From assembly GCA_023974075.1 (NCBI GenBank), contig CM043793.1, forward strand, positions 9,976,788-10,040,787: a stretch of DNA of 64,000 nucleotides. Direction: 5' to 3'. Below, one piece after another: positions 37,132 to 49,589 of the stretch (the stretch's first letter is position 1; the number at the start of each line of letters is the position of its first letter). The translations under genes were made by a program, and so were the position numbers. The notes beneath the pieces were generated by a model. That model was not told where the DNA came from. It searched no databases and saw nothing but the letters and a program-made list of their open reading frames with translations. The stretch comes from Chaenocephalus aceratus. Taxonomy: Eukaryota > Chordata > Actinopteri > Perciformes > Channichthyidae.

Positions 37132-37901
37132 TAACACCCAGCTAGTAACCTAGCAACCAAGCTAGCGAGTGTACGCTCGTGAACCGTTGCACCGGTGTTA
37201 TGCATGCCCGCCGAGATATGCATGCACCTCGCGGGAGCGCGCATAGCGTAAAGCAAAAACTCCCAGACATTTCAATGATTTGTACGGTAAAGTACGATTT
37301 GGAAAGTATATCATTTTTGATAGGGCATGCATAACACGGCATAACACCGGAGCCTCGCTAACTTTTGCGCTGTTCCCAGTTTGTTCTAATACTTCAAAAT
37401 GACAGACAGCTTTCAGATTTGTCCGTCTTTGTTAAAAAACAATACGGAAAATATTCGGTTAACGCGACCACTCCCACCGGGCGACGTTTGGGTCTACCTC
37501 AACCTTAAAAGTGGAGGTGCTGTGGATGCTAAATACCGTAGCTAAACACCAATCCTACAACAGCAACGATGAAAGATTGTAGCCAAGGGGGCAGAGCTCA
37601 GAAGATAGCTCTTGTCAGACATACATACACAGAGACACATGCACACACACACGCACACACACGGTTAGGCAGTTCTTTTTTTTCTGGTTTTTGGCTAACA
37701 CAGTTCTGTGTGCTGTTATGTTCAGTCATCGTTCTTATGTTGAACGTGAATACATTTACTTTGAAAGTAATTATGGGACGTATTTCTTCTTTCATAGCAA
37801 TTTTCCTTCAAACTTTCTTGCCGTGAAATAGGTCTTAAATTCTATTCAAAGTGGTCTTAAAAAGTCTTAAATTTGAGTTGGTGAAACCTGCAGGAACCCT
37901 G

Positions 37902-38926
37902 AATTAAATTAAGTATTCATGTAATTTCAAAGCATCCTATCGTGGGGATAAATCACTCTTAATCAGGGCCCTACTGTTCTAAAATGTAGAACACTTACAA
38001 TTAAACATACTCAATACTTTAATCCCTAGGAGCTAACAATGAATACCCCATAATTACAATTTCACATGTACAGCTTCACTTGTTTCTAATATGACTACAA
38101 ATGGGTTCAAAAATGTGTCATTGATGACGGTTGATGCATTATAATTACAGATTCCTCTATCCTTTCTAAGCTTTTTCTATCCATCCTGGGCCAAATACAA
38201 AAGCCATCGTATTACCCCACGAGGGTAGTAAGCCATTGTAGCACTCCCATTACGAAGCTATATTTAAAAGGGTTACAAAACCTTTATCTCCCCAGTTAAG
38301 AACATATATGGGCTCACGGTATCCACAAGAGTGCAGTGAGGAAAAGCCATTGTGGAGCTCAGACAATGCACTGACCATTAATCTATAATAGCCTTTAGGA
38401 TTAAAGAATATGCTCTCTGAGTTTAATTACATATTGCTTCTGAGAGGTTTACCCCGCTGGGACGGAGAGGCACACTGCCGCTCCTGGCGACTGCAGATGA
38501 GGGACAGACGGCCAGAAAATTAACAGAAGGATTTATTTAATCTCAACTAGTGAAAGTTTGTTCGTCAATGCATCCACGTTCACTGCCATGTGGATAGAGT
38601 GAGAGTAAGAACAGGCCAACTTAAAGTATATCAGTATATGATGAACATCCAGCATGCACACATTTGTGCATGACCCATGATGTCCCTACTAATCTCACCA
38701 CAGCATACACTCGTTCACTTCCTGTTTCTGTTTTTAAAGCAGGAAGTGAAATGTTCATTCTAATAATTGTCCATTTTCAATAACATAATATTCATGAGGC
38801 CTACATTTAGGTCATAAAAGCTTTATTTGTTGTTGTTGTTGTTGTTGTTGTTTAGTAGCCTTTCTGTGTACTAAAAGCAGCATAGAAATGAATGTGTGGC
38901 ACTAATGTCCCATAGTCGATTGGAAC
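37902..38926. other. Unique DNA, possible conserved non-coding DNA
   Basis: No gene or element was recognised; a 'ttgttgttg' run lies at 38828-38852. The segment 38270-38480 is repeat-free and resembles conserved non-coding DNA; inference only. Confidence 0.4.
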
Positions 38927-39917
38927 TAGTGTTAATTTCGTTGACTAAAACTACAGTATGACGAAATGTTCGTCAACGACCTTTTTTTCCATGACTAAAA
39001 TGAGACGATGACGAGACGGCACCGACGGCAGTAAACAATAACTGTAACGTAATCATCATGCAATATCGTTTACGAAAAGTGACGAGACGAAAATGTAGTT
39101 TACTAAATAAAAACTATGCCACAATCTCTCTTTACTGTCGTTGACGAAAAATGAGGAGACGAAATATTATCAAAGATAACGTTACATCTCTGATAGTCAG
39201 TTTTTCTCCCAGCAGTTCCATTTCCGGTGCTGCGGCTGGGCAGCAGCTGTGTGTCTGTGCTGCGCGCGGCGGTACATTTGAATTACACCGGGCAGTGGCA
39301 CAATATGGACTGTCAGGAAGACTCGGGTCTAACTCATGGTCTAACTAACCTTATTTAACAGAAAATAAAATGGCAACAATGGATTATGACGGAAATGTTA
39401 CGATCCTGTCCGTCAAAATGACCGACAACGAAAAAGTCTGAAGCCACCACTGCTTGGGAGAAAGAAACGATGTGATATTTGGGCCCATTTTCGCTACAAT
39501 GAGGCGGAGAAAAAAAAGCGAATGCATTTTTATCAGAAGGGAAGCAATGTGGCCATAACACAGCTGGTAAAAACACCACAAACCTGACCAGATACTCTCT
39601 GCAAAGCTGCTTTCTTAATCATTCAACCTATGTTTTTCATCAAATAAGGACAAGATATAATCTTATTGTGAAATAAGTTTGACTAAAATGACAAATTATT
39701 GGTTTTGGCTAGACTAGTTTGACTGAAATGTTCTATATAATCTGATGACTAAAAAAGATTCAACAGTTTTCATTGACAAAAAGTAGACTAAAAGACTAAA
39801 ACTTGACTAAATAAAAACAGGATGAAGGTGACTAAATATGACTAAAACTAAAAAGGAAATTTAACACAGGACTAAGACTAAAACTAAATAAAAAAATAGC
39901 TGACGATATTAACACTA
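38927..39917. mobile_element. hAT-like MITE, TAGTGTTAAT ends
   Basis: A 991-bp element. The left TIR is 'tagtgttaatttcgttgact' and the right, complemented, is 'tagtgttaatatcgtcagct'. The subterminal regions are rich in 'gactaaaa'. The flanks 'attggaac' and 'attgggaa' could be a decayed 8-bp duplication. No coding. Confidence 0.7.
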
Positions 39918-40801
39918 ATTGGGAAAAAAAAGAAAGAAGCTTCTGATAAAAGCTAGACAATGCAGTAGTTTTAATATTTGACATTAGCAGTGGTAATGGC
40001 TGTAGCCATACTTTGATTGCCGTCCATTATTGCAACCCTGGTCACATATCACATTACAAAACAAAATTATAAAGTGAATTCCTTGGACATTAACTGCACG
40101 AATACAATAGTACATCGTTTTGCTTGGTACATTTTTTATTTCCGCCATTTATTTAACAATGTGGATCTGACTCAACCCCAAATGTAAAGAGAATTGGACA
40201 AAAGATCTTCATCATCATAGATTACAACATTTTGCATACTTTCTCAGTAACAATTTATAAATAGCTCAACCTTTTATTTCTTCTTTCTCATGCTCACTTG
40301 ATATGTTTGTTTGACCCTCTAAAGATAATGGATTGTTGCACTTTGTGCTGATTTGTGGGTGGAGACTGTTCAAATGTTCTTGTTTGTTGTTTATACAAAT
40401 TAATTTATTGAAAACTGAAATTAGAGTTGATTATGGTTGGTAATAGATAAGTTTATCTTTGTGCCTCACAAAATGAATAGAAAAAATAACCAAAATGTTC
40501 ACAACTCTGCCTGAGTTATGGTCTTTTAGCATATTTCATTCACTTTCATTGTCAACACTGTGATTGAATTTATGTGCCCAATTGTTTGGTGTCCTAGTTA
40601 ACTTGTGCAGGGATTAAGATAACAATATGCGGTACACGAAGGAAACACCATGTTCTTTGTCAACAAAACAAAAGATTGTCACTTTCTTTAGTCAAATGGT
40701 AATTTATTCATTTGCGTCCTTCTGATTATGTCAAATTCCATATCTTCCCCTTTGCATATCCCTTTCTTCTGCTGAGCTTTTGTAGGTATGTAAATTGTCA
40801 T
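39918..40801. other. Unique AT-rich DNA, no gene seen
   Basis: Nothing recognisable between the MITE and the SINE tail. Confidence 0.45.
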
Positions 40802-40863
40802 ATGTTACCTAATTTACCCCGGGCGCCGTTCATAATGGCAGCCCACTGCTCCTAACACTAGGG
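40802..40863 (+). mobile_element. SINE tail, left half of a split copy
   Basis: 'gggcgccgttcataatggca', 'gcccactgctcctaacacta' and 'ctagg' match the SINE tail at 29565-29640. The continuation 'atgggtcaaatgcagag' lies at 46192, on the other side of the 5.3-kb element. Confidence 0.7.
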
Positions 40864-41330
40864 CAGTGTCTCAATTCAGGGGCTGCACCCTTCGGAGTAT
40901 GCAGCCTACGTGGTCCACGGAGGACTCAGCCCACGCAGACCGGGTAGGCTGGACCGAGCGGCCTACGAAATGAGAAGGTCTAGCCTACGGAACACTTCGT
41001 ATTTACGTCACGTGCTCCAGCAGCCTGCTAGCAAATTAGCTTACAAGCTAACTCAGCTGAAAAGGATCCAGAAACTTTACTTTTACTTTTTTACTTTAAC
41101 AATTTTTTGGAGATCACCCACGGCGATGAAATAAAGAAGACCATGGCCAGGTAAATAAGATTAAGCTGTTCCGTTAGCCCCCAGTAATGTTACATTAGTA
41201 AGTTAACAAGTCAATTATATATTGCTGATGTAATTTAATCATATTATTTCATATTTAAAATAAGTCTTAATTTGTCTGTACTAATAAAACAATATGTTTT
41301 TTTAAATGAACAAAAGCATGTTGTATAGAT

Positions 41331-41809
41331 TAGGTCTGCTCGATTATGGCAAAAATCATAATCACGATTATTTTTGTCAATAATTGATATCACGATTATT
41401 AAATACGATTATTCATTGACTTTGAAAACATCCATTTATTGAACTTTAAAACAAATAATAATTTGAACAGTATCTTTTTAACTGTTGATTACCCTGAACA
41501 TATAATTCAACTGACAAACCAATACAAAAATAAATTATATATTTAAATAAATAATATCAAAATAAGAAATACCAATAAACAAGATCAACAAATATTTTGG
41601 AGAGCACTTCCACAAGCTACTAAACATATATAAATATGATAAATAAAAATAAATTAGACTAAAATGAATTAGATCAAATATGTTCTAGTGCACTGCACTG
41701 TCACAACCTAGCAAAGCAAAATAATCGTTTTTTCGATTATGTTGTTTTCGTAATTGTGGCAGGCCAAAATCGTAATTGCGATTAAAATACGATTAATTGC
41801 ACAGCCCTA
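41331..41809. mobile_element. hAT MITE, TAGGTCTGCTCGATTATGG ends
   Basis: A 479-bp element with TIRs 'taggtctgctcgattatggc' and, complemented, 'tagggctgtgcaattaatcg'. It is flanked by a perfect 8-bp duplication GTATAGAT (41323-41330 and 41810-41817), the hallmark of hAT. The interior is AT-rich and non-coding. Confidence 0.9.
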
Positions 41810-42024
41810 GTATAGATTGATTCTTAACAATATTAGTGTGCTAATCTTAATAGCTGTGATTATAACAGTTTATATTCTCCTTCTTCCCCTAAACCAGCCC
41901 AGATGATGTGCCACTGACACCAGGTCAGCACCTCCAGGTCCAGCACCACCGTGACCCCCGCTCTGCTGAAATACACAATTAAACATTTTCTATGACCTAT
42001 TTTTTGTATTAATAAAATTGAACT

Positions 42025-43040
42025 GAACTTCATTTCATTTCAAACCTTTATTTATCCAGGTGTATCCCATTGAGATCATTGATCTCTTTTTCAAGGGAGA
42101 CCTGCTCAAGTAGGTTCCACATGAAACATAAAAACATAAACAGAACAACAAAAAGGACATCATACAGCATCATTACAGGGATTACAATTTACAATAACTA
42201 TCCACATGAGCAGGTACCAACAGCTTCCGATTGAGTAGCATCCAACCGAGCTTTAAAAACATTTAGTGGCACCAGATTGCTCAGTTTCCATTTCAATTGC
42301 AGACTATTCCAAGACAGAGGAGCTGCGCATCTAAAAGCTATCTTCCCTAACACAGTCCTAGCAGTTGGCAGATTTAATAAAACTACAGCATGCGATCTCA
42401 GGCAGTAGCCACTTACAATTCGCCGTGAGATCAGGGAGCAGATATAAGATGGAAGTTTCCCTAACATGGCTTTATATATAAAAATGTACCAGTGACTGAG
42501 CCTCCGTACAGTTAGTGAAAGCAAACCAGCCCTTGCATACAGGGTACAGTGATGGGTTAATGCTTTACAGTTTGTCACAAATCTTAGTGCACTGTGATAC
42601 GCAGCATCTAACTTGACCAGGCAATTGGCAGGTGCATTCATATAGACCAGATCCCCATAGTCCAGCACAGGTCAAAAGGTCACAGTGACTAGCCTTTTCC
42701 TGGCCTCAAGCGAGAAACAGGACTGTCCTGTAGAAGAAACCTAGCCTAACCCTCAGCTTTTTTAGCAGGTTATTGACATGACGTTTAAAAGAGAGACAAT
42801 CATCAAGCCAGATACCAAGGTATTTGTAACAGGTAACCACTTCAAGTTTTGTTCCTTGCGTAGTTACAATATCTACAACAGGCTCTGGTTTCTTTTTAGC
42901 TTTTGAAAAGAGCATTACCTTGGTTTTATCAACATTTAAAAGAAGCTTTAGTTCAGAGAGCTGAGTCTGAATAATGTTAAAAACAGCCTGTAATTTAACA
43001 CCAGCCTCCTTAATGGAGGGACCTGCACAGCTTAAGACAG
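42025..43040 (-). mobile_element. LINE fragment, minus strand, distinct family
   Basis: On the minus strand, RT coding runs from about 43020 to 42198, followed by a short 3' UTR with 'gaaaaagagatcaatgatct' and a terminal 'gaaatgaaatgaa'. The same 3' tail recurs at 17209-17290 and 53204-53287. The 5' end is truncated after the catalytic YxDD region. Confidence 0.8.
42198..43020 (-). pseudogene. LINE RT C-terminal region, broken
   Basis: Minus-strand pieces read in order: EAGVKLQAVFNI, then LLLNVDKTKVMLFSKAKKK and CYKYLGIWLDDCLSFKRHV (to 42706), then after a break LDYGDLVYMNAPANC, ALTHHCTLYARAGLLSL, RRLSHWYIFIYKAMLGKLP and SWNSLQLKWKLSNLVPL, ending at 42198. These are the RT thumb and C-terminal region of a Jockey/CR1-superfamily type LINE. 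The polypeptide is interrupted between 42668 and 42706 by a frame change. It clearly differs from the L2-like family at 36 and 60 kb. Confidence 0.8.
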
Positions 43041-43523
43041 TTTAATGACCTAGAGATATCCTATTATTCCACTGTTTATGTACACATGTTGTAAATAATG
43101 GTTAAAGCCTCAGTAAATGAAATAAACAATGTGTTTAACAAATACTATTTTAATTTAATTTTGTATTTTCATCTCATCACAAAGTAGAGGTAAGAATATA
43201 TCCATCCCCTCTCTGCAGCTTCAGGTCTTCTATTATGAGAACTTTCATCATTAAGACAGGAAATCAATCATGTTATTTAACATCACCAGCAGTACAACAA
43301 ATATCAGCAAAAGTGTGTTTATGGATTTGTTTATTTGTATTATATGTGCAGCAAGTATATAGAAGCAGCTGTTTGAGGAATCAGACAGACTCAAGCTATA
43401 ATCGTTAAATATCTATTAAAAGAAAGGACACATACAAAATCAAATTCTGAAACTAAGACACAAGTCTGTAAGACGGCAGTAAGCAGAGGTCTGGGTGGAG
43501 GATGTTCCTGATAGCCGTTTTGC

Positions 43524-43716
43524 TTTCTCCAGCACCTCGGGGTGTCCAGGTGGATGGCAGCTCTGTCCTGATGATACGCTGGGGTTAGGGGTCCTTCTCC
43601 AGCAGATCCATTTCTCCAGCACCTCGGGGTGTCCAGGTGGATGGCAGTTCTGTCCTGATGATCCGCTGTGCACTTTTCAGATTAGGGGTCCTTCTCCAGC
43701 AGATCCCTTTCTCCAG
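43524..43716. repeat. Local tandem duplication, about 87-97 bp period
   Basis: Unit 1 (43524-43610) and unit 2 (43611-43707) both run from 'tttctccagcacctcggggt' through 'ccaggtggatggcag' to 'ggggtccttctccagcagat'. A third unit starts at 43708 and stops. Unit 2 has about 10 extra bases ('tgcacttttcag'). Confidence 0.9.
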
Positions 43717-43843
43717 AATTGTCCTAATTGTAGAGAAAAACAAGAGAAAAAGAAAAAAGTGAATTAATCATATTAAACACAGGGTTGCAAAAGTATTATT
43801 GCAAAATGTAACTCTAAGTATTTCAGACAAACAATCCTTAAAG

Positions 43844-44895
43844 CAGTGGTTCTCAAACTTTTTCTGTCAGGCCCCCCCTTTGGAGAAAAAAAAAAGTCGG
43901 GCCCCCCAACACAAATAGTCAGGCTCAGTGGCGGCGCCAGAGATTTCTTTTGGGGGTGCTGTGGGGTAGCTTGACATTTCATAGAGGGTGCTCAAACATT
44001 TAGGGTTTCCCATTAATGTACCGGTCGCTACAGTGGAATTTTCTACTGCAACAATCCCCACGCATATACACAATGTACAGTACCCGCAACTGTTACAATG
44101 AAGGCTCGATAATCAGCTCACGGCATATAGGTGTAAGCAGGGGTAAAGTGCTATTTTTATAGGTGGTGTGTGGACCTCACATAGGGGGGTCCGGGGGCAA
44201 GCTCCCCTGGGAAGATTTTTAAATATTGAAGTTAAAAGCATCAATCTGGTGTACTTTGAGAGCAACATGAGAGATCTATGGATACATCTCTCAACACAGA
44301 ACTGTAAACAGATTTACTTTTTCTTTATGGATATTTTACAAATCCCCTTTTAAACTTTATTAATTTTTTACTGTCATATAGTATTTCATACCTGTTTTTC
44401 ATTTATTCTCTTATTTTTTATAACTATAATGATCATATAAATGTGTGCCTCGGAAATAATTGTTTACATTAATGGTGACCAAAACGTTTGAGACCCACTG
44501 AGATAACACTGAGAGAGTCCTTTAGCTCACTGAGCCTCTCAGTCTGACTGGAGAGGACTCTCCTCCACTTTGTTGTTGAAAAAACTCTTTATATCCGTTA
44601 GCGTAGCTCGCTAGCACCAGAAGCTAACATCAACGATCTCCGGTACCGGTGCTCTCGCTCGCACGCACACAAAATGGCTCGTTCCACATCCACATAGCTG
44701 AGCTTTCATGAAACACAGAGACCCAGACGTAATAGTACTGCATCATATTATTTTCGAATCAATAATTTTACAAAATATGATTTTTAGAAAAAAATCTTTT
44801 TCAAAATCTTTTTTTTTTTTTTAATAACCATTTTTCCTCCTGGTCTCTTGCGCCCCCCTGTCATGCCTCTGCGCCCCCCACTTTGAGAACCGCTG
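43844..44895. mobile_element. hAT element, CAGTGGTTCTCAAAC ends
   Basis: A 1,052-bp element with left TIR 'cagtggttctcaaacttttt' and right TIR, complemented, 'cagcggttctcaaagtg'. It is flanked by a perfect 8-bp duplication CCTTAAAG (43836-43843 and 44896-44903). The right copy overlaps the TTAA border of the MITE at 44902, so the hAT jumped into the MITE's edge. At 43927 a 'cagtggcggcgccagag' word resembles the end of another nested element. No intact transposase. Confidence 0.9.
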
Positions 44896-44901
44896 CCTTA
44901 A

Positions 44902-45283
44902 AGGTGGGGTAGGTACGTTTGAGAAACCGGCTCGAGATCGCTAGAATTTGAAAATACACAACCGGAGAAAATCTGCCACTTCCTTACAGAGCCCCTCCCC
45001 CAACACACACGAACGTGCAAATGACCAATGAGGGCACGAGATAAGCTTGTGCCCCCGATGGAAGGCTGACAGGCAGGTAGGCCATCCAATCCGTTTAGCC
45101 GGGCCGGCTAAACGGATTGGATGTACTTTTTACAGTATTACGGCTTCTACAGATGCAATTTTTTAATGGATTTTTTGTCAAAGCACTTAAGATATTCATT
45201 GCTATCGGGATGTTAAGAGCATTCTATGGAATATAACAAAAAGTGTATCTCAAGCCGGTTTCTGAAACTTATCTACCCCACCT
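44902..45283. mobile_element. TTAA-flanked MITE, family B
   Basis: A 382-bp element bounded by TTAA at 44898-44901 and 45284-45287. It begins 'aggtggggtaggtacgtttg' and ends 'cttatctaccccacct'. Its interior matches 24640-24997 in the opposite direction. A short palindrome around 45097-45122 ('atccaatccgtttagccggg' and its complement) is present. Confidence 0.85.
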
Positions 45284-46191
45284 TTAAAGGAACATTTAAA
45301 ATGATGTACTGTTTTGGTTTTTTAAAAACTAAAGAGATGAAATGACAGTCACACTTGCATCCCTTTTGATAGCACTGCAACAACAACAATCAAGCAAAAG
45401 GCTACTGTCTATTTTTGATTGTCTTATTATTATGGGATTAGGATAAATTAAATAAACTTTAACCTAAATAAAAGATGATGAAATCTGGTGGAAATATATA
45501 TTTTTTTAGCCCTACCTCAAAGCAGCATGAGCTGAATAAAAAGGTTGTAATGTCCCAAAGTTTAATAAACAGTAAAACATTGCATCATGTCAGAGAAATA
45601 AATAAAGCAAACAGCAGCTACACATCAGGGTAGCATTTTATAAATCCCACCGTACTAAATGTTTTCACTTTGGTCTATTTATGTAATATAAAGTATAACT
45701 TATCTAAAACAGAGCCAAGATCTCTGTATGACTTCTGAATTGAATTAAAAATAAGTGTAAACCAACAGTGCAGTACGTCCAGCTAGCTAGTTACTGTAAC
45801 GTCACTAATGTCACGTATGTATCCGTATTATTTAACTAAAATGTACGTTTGAATGCCCCTTGGGTTTGACGTGTGTGACGTTAGTTAATTTAAAGTAAGT
45901 TAAAACCCAATACTCAAAATACTGATTCCTCCGCTTGCTGCTGCTTTTAAATCCACACTGTTGGGGAGACCGGACAGCCATTTCATTTGAAAAAAACTCA
46001 CTCGCGTAAACCGCGGAGGATACATCAGATGTATCCTCCAAATCCGGGAAAAGAAGGCTGCAATCGTGGGCCGCATTCGGAGGAGTCTCGTCTTTTAAAA
46101 AAATTGGGACAGCCTTCTTTCGGCGGAAGGGACGTATGCAGTCTACAAAATGCAGCCTCCAAAGGGTGCAGCCCCTGAATTGAGGCACGTT

Positions 46192-46260
46192 CTAGGATGG
46201 GTCAAATGCAGAGAAACCATTGCGTTACATAGTACCTGTACTGTGTAATGACAATAATAG
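46192..46260 (+). mobile_element. SINE tail, right half of a split copy
   Basis: 'atgggtcaaatgcagag' continues the SINE tail interrupted at 40863, ending near 'ctgtgtaatgacaataat'. Together with 40802-40863 it rebuilds one SINE 3' half. Confidence 0.65.
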
Positions 46261-47624
46261 TGCAAAAAAAGAAAAAACTGAATGGGAATTCCAATGCTAA
46301 ATGTAGTTAACTCCTGCTGAATGACTGTACTATCTGATTGAACATCTTCAAAACTCCAATTGTGCTGCAGAACAGACACCTGAGTTTCTTTAGGATTTAT
46401 TAAATCATTTTTTAACATGCATTTTTTAGTGGTGAGTGTGCTTACTGAATACTGTTGAGTCTTCAGGTTAGACTATACCTCCTGCAATGTCACTGGGAGG
46501 AATTTATTAAAAACCCTGTGACTAGTAGTTTGATTTATAGCAGGTCTTGGAACCTTTGCTTTTGAATGATAAAGTCTTGCAATTAACAGATTGAAAGGAC
46601 ATTTAACCCTGTGTTGAGGATGTGCTGGGAATAACGATGACACTGAAGTTTTGTCACACAAAAGTTTAAAACAGCGAGAAAAGCTTACACATCTGAAGCA
46701 TAGAAGTTCCACGTAGTACAGTAGGACAATAATTCAGTAAGTTATGGAAATGACTTCGATTGAGTACACTCCTTTGAAGAATATTGGTAAGATTATTACA
46801 CCTCTTTTAATTAGTATGCAAATGCATTTCTTTATGATCACTTTCGTTCTTTCTTCATTATATTTCATCTCTCTATTTATCCTTCAAGAAAAAGAAAGAT
46901 TCAATTCACTTTGTCTTGTGTTAGCGCGCTAATTTATCGCTTTGTAATTAATTTCAGATATATTACCCATTAATCAGACACATCTGTACAATTATATGCA
47001 CAGAATTTCTTCTACAATGGCCAAACTTACCTGTCCATTCTGCAGTTTTGCACATTTAATATCATGTACATCCAATTTGACAACTTAGAGGAGGTCAAAC
47101 AAGTACCTACATGAAGTTTTATGTTACTTAGCTGAAGCGTTATCACTTTTTTATTGCACATACACTACTTCCAAAAGTACTTCAAATCAATTATCATCTT
47201 TCACTTGCTCGCCTTTTGAAATCTGAGAATGAAAAAGCTGACGCATCAATCCAGTAGATCTAGTGTGCGGGATTTAACAGCACTGTTCGAGGTCACACAA
47301 GATCTCTTACCTCAGCGAGTCAAATGATGCCTTATCTCCATAGATAAATATGTGCTTATAGATGCAGGATGTGTAGGCACCAGGTGAAGATTATAGGTAG
47401 TGTTATGACTTCTGTTTGCAGTCCATTTATCATATTTTAACTGGTTGTATGCAGGTAAACATTGACCAAAATTCAATCTCAGAGCTGCCATTATTTGACA
47501 AAGATTTAGCTTCTAACTGGCTATCTCTAAAAAAAAAAGAAAAGAGGAAGTATCAGCCTGGCTGAGTATTTTTATCCGTAAAAGGTTTCAGAAAGGGGAT
47601 TTTTAGCTTTAAATATCAGATAAT
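46261..47624. other. Unique DNA, no gene seen
   Basis: No gene or repeat recognised. Frames up to about 90 codons have no motif. Confidence 0.45.
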
Positions 47625-47960
47625 TTAAAGGGGCCCTTTTGTGATGTTTTGGGGTTTCCCTTTCCTGTAGTGTGTTATAGGTTTTTGTGCATGTAAATAG
47701 TCTGCAAAGGCAAAATTACCAAAGTTCCTTCTCTGAAACGCATTGATTGTAGTCCTTTGTTTACATAGTGACATCACTACTTAACTCGCGCTTGTATTAG
47801 CCATAGACTGTATATATAAATGGACGTAGTGTCTGTGACGTCACCCATAGGTTTCTGCAGAGTTGCTGTGAAGCCCCTAGTAGGTCAGAGTCGGCCACTG
47901 CCGCCACGACAGTGACGTCAGAGTGTAACTGTCGCCTGCTCCAGCCTGATCCAAATAAGG
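47625..47960 (+). mobile_element. TTAA MITE family A left half joined to another MITE
   Basis: TTAA at 47625-47628, then 'aggggcccttttgtgatgtt' and 'ccctttcctgtagtgtgtta': the best preserved left arm of family A. It breaks near 47805 into a different repeat, 'ccatagactgtatatataaa' then 'gacgtcacccataggtttct', a common teleost MITE piece, up to about 47960. The join is either an insertion or a deletion junction. Confidence 0.6.
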
Positions 47961-48591
47961 GCAAAGAGAAATGACAAGAAACCTAAAACATATGGCATTA
48001 TTGAAGAGTAACTGTGTTATTTATGGGCTGTAGAAATATATATACTTAAAAAATATTTATTTTAATGTGCTTTTTAAATTCTGCACTTTGTACTACAAAG
48101 ATAATCAGATTAGGAATGAACAGTATGCAGTTAATTAACATTGAAATATGTTTTTATTAAAATAATATTCAACTGTTATCAGAACTTAGTGCAACTGTAG
48201 AATCATGCTGTTCGGTTGTCTCACTGCAAGAACCACTTTTACCACGTTTTTACAGACAATATGTAGAGACAAATGGTTGTAATTCTCACAATGTAAAATA
48301 ATAATTACCTTAAATACATTGACATGTGAAAGCTGAAAAAAAATCATGTTCCTTGTTGCTTGGTAAAATCTAAATGTAAACCTTTTGCAAGGAATACAAA
48401 CAAAAAACAACGCTAACCAGTAAGCTTCAATAAATCAACTCCAGCTCAACAAACCATATTGCAATATCCACGTTAACGTTATTTCTGGAACCATCTGGAA
48501 AGGTGAGATTCATATTTTTATGATACACAGATCTTATAGTGAGGTTAATCTCATATACAGTACACTGCTCTTCAACACTACTGTGACGCTA
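47961..48591. other. AT-rich unique DNA
   Basis: No gene or repeat recognised. Its right edge is the target site of the hAT element, GCCGGCAG. Confidence 0.45.
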
Positions 48592-49589
48592 GCCGGCAGC
48601 AGTGTTGGGCAAGTTACTTCCAAAATGTAATATATTACATATTACTTATTACTCTCTTTTGAAAGTAATAAGTTAAATTACAATATTACTGTCTCTGAAA
48701 TGTAATGAGTTACACTACTTTAGTTACTTTTAGTTACTTTCACCAAATTAACCGCAAACGAATGGCTACGTATTTTAAATGCTAAAATGTAGTTTAGTGC
48801 AGCTCATTCTACATCCAATGAAGGGCAATGTGGTATAGCATAACAACTGTGTAGGCCCTTAAGGCTACAAACAACTTACAACTTACTCACGGCTTAGTTG
48901 AATACTCGATTCTGATTGTAAATTCTTAACATGTGACACGTTGTTAATACAGCAGTACAGACCACTGTCAAGGACTATAATGAAGGTTGCTAAGGAGGAT
49001 CCAGAAGAGAAAGGAAAAGAGGTTAAACGACGGAGCGCTGGACGTCAGATAAATCACCAGAAGAAGGCAGACAGGAAGTAAACACTAACAGGACACGGAA
49101 TGGGCTCTGTAGTGTGTTTAGTGTATGGCCGTGTACAGGCCCGGTTCCAGAACAACATGACTCAGGGTGCCTCTGAGATTACAGGGGGCGCAGCAGTAGC
49201 AGGTTTACATGAGCAATAGTACCGGCAACAGCAATGAAAAATAGCATTGATGGTCCCCAATGAACAGATTATGGCATTTGTTATGTTTTGAAACCAAGCA
49301 AGTGAGAACATTTCAAGTGAGTTAAAAGTGTAATCCTGAAATATTTCATTCAGTCCAAAGTGGACTATGGCAAAGAAAAGCACAACAGCTTCAAAACTGT
49401 ACTGATAAAACAAATGAGAACATATTGTAAATCAAGGCAAATATTATTTAAACCAGCTCATGGTTTGAAATGGCAAACATTGAAAAGCAAAAGTATTATT
49501 ACAACCATGAACTAAATCATCACCTTGGTCCCATCATATACTCTGGGAAGAGAATATTTACTGTGCTTGAAAACTGGTATCACATCATC

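Larger units (their letters stand above)
35665..37901. mobile_element. TIR DNA element (CAGGGTTCC ends) split by a LINE
   Basis: The left end is 'cagggttcccgccggg' with subterminal 'tcttaaaaagtcttaaat'. The right end, complemented, is 'cagggttcctgcaggtttc', and the same subterminal 'gtcttaaaaagtcttaaat' lies near 37852-37875. AATTAA flanks both sides (35659-35664 and 37902-37907), as a possible target copy, but it is shorter than the 8 bp of hAT, so the superfamily is open. Removing the nested LINE (about 35920-37131) leaves about 1 kb without a recognisable transposase. Confidence 0.75.
40864..46191. mobile_element. 5.3-kb composite TIR element inside a SINE
   Basis: The left arm, 'gtgtctcaattcaggggctg' followed by 'cacccttcgga', is mirrored by the right arm at about 46148-46187, which complemented reads 'gtgcctcaattcaggggctg' then 'caccctttgga'. 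The bases CTAGG occur at both outer borders (40859-40863 and about 46187-46191), joining the two halves of a SINE, so they may be the target duplication. Inside are a hAT MITE (41331-41809), a LINE (42025-43040), a tandem duplication, a hAT element (43844-44895) and a TTAA MITE (44902-45283). About 2.2 kb of its own sequence remains, without a recognisable transposase. Confidence 0.7.

Noticed and set aside
45832..46188. A 118-codon minus-strand frame as a transposase remnant of the 5.3-kb element
   Set aside because: It starts inside the TIR and has no recognised domain; not enough to call.
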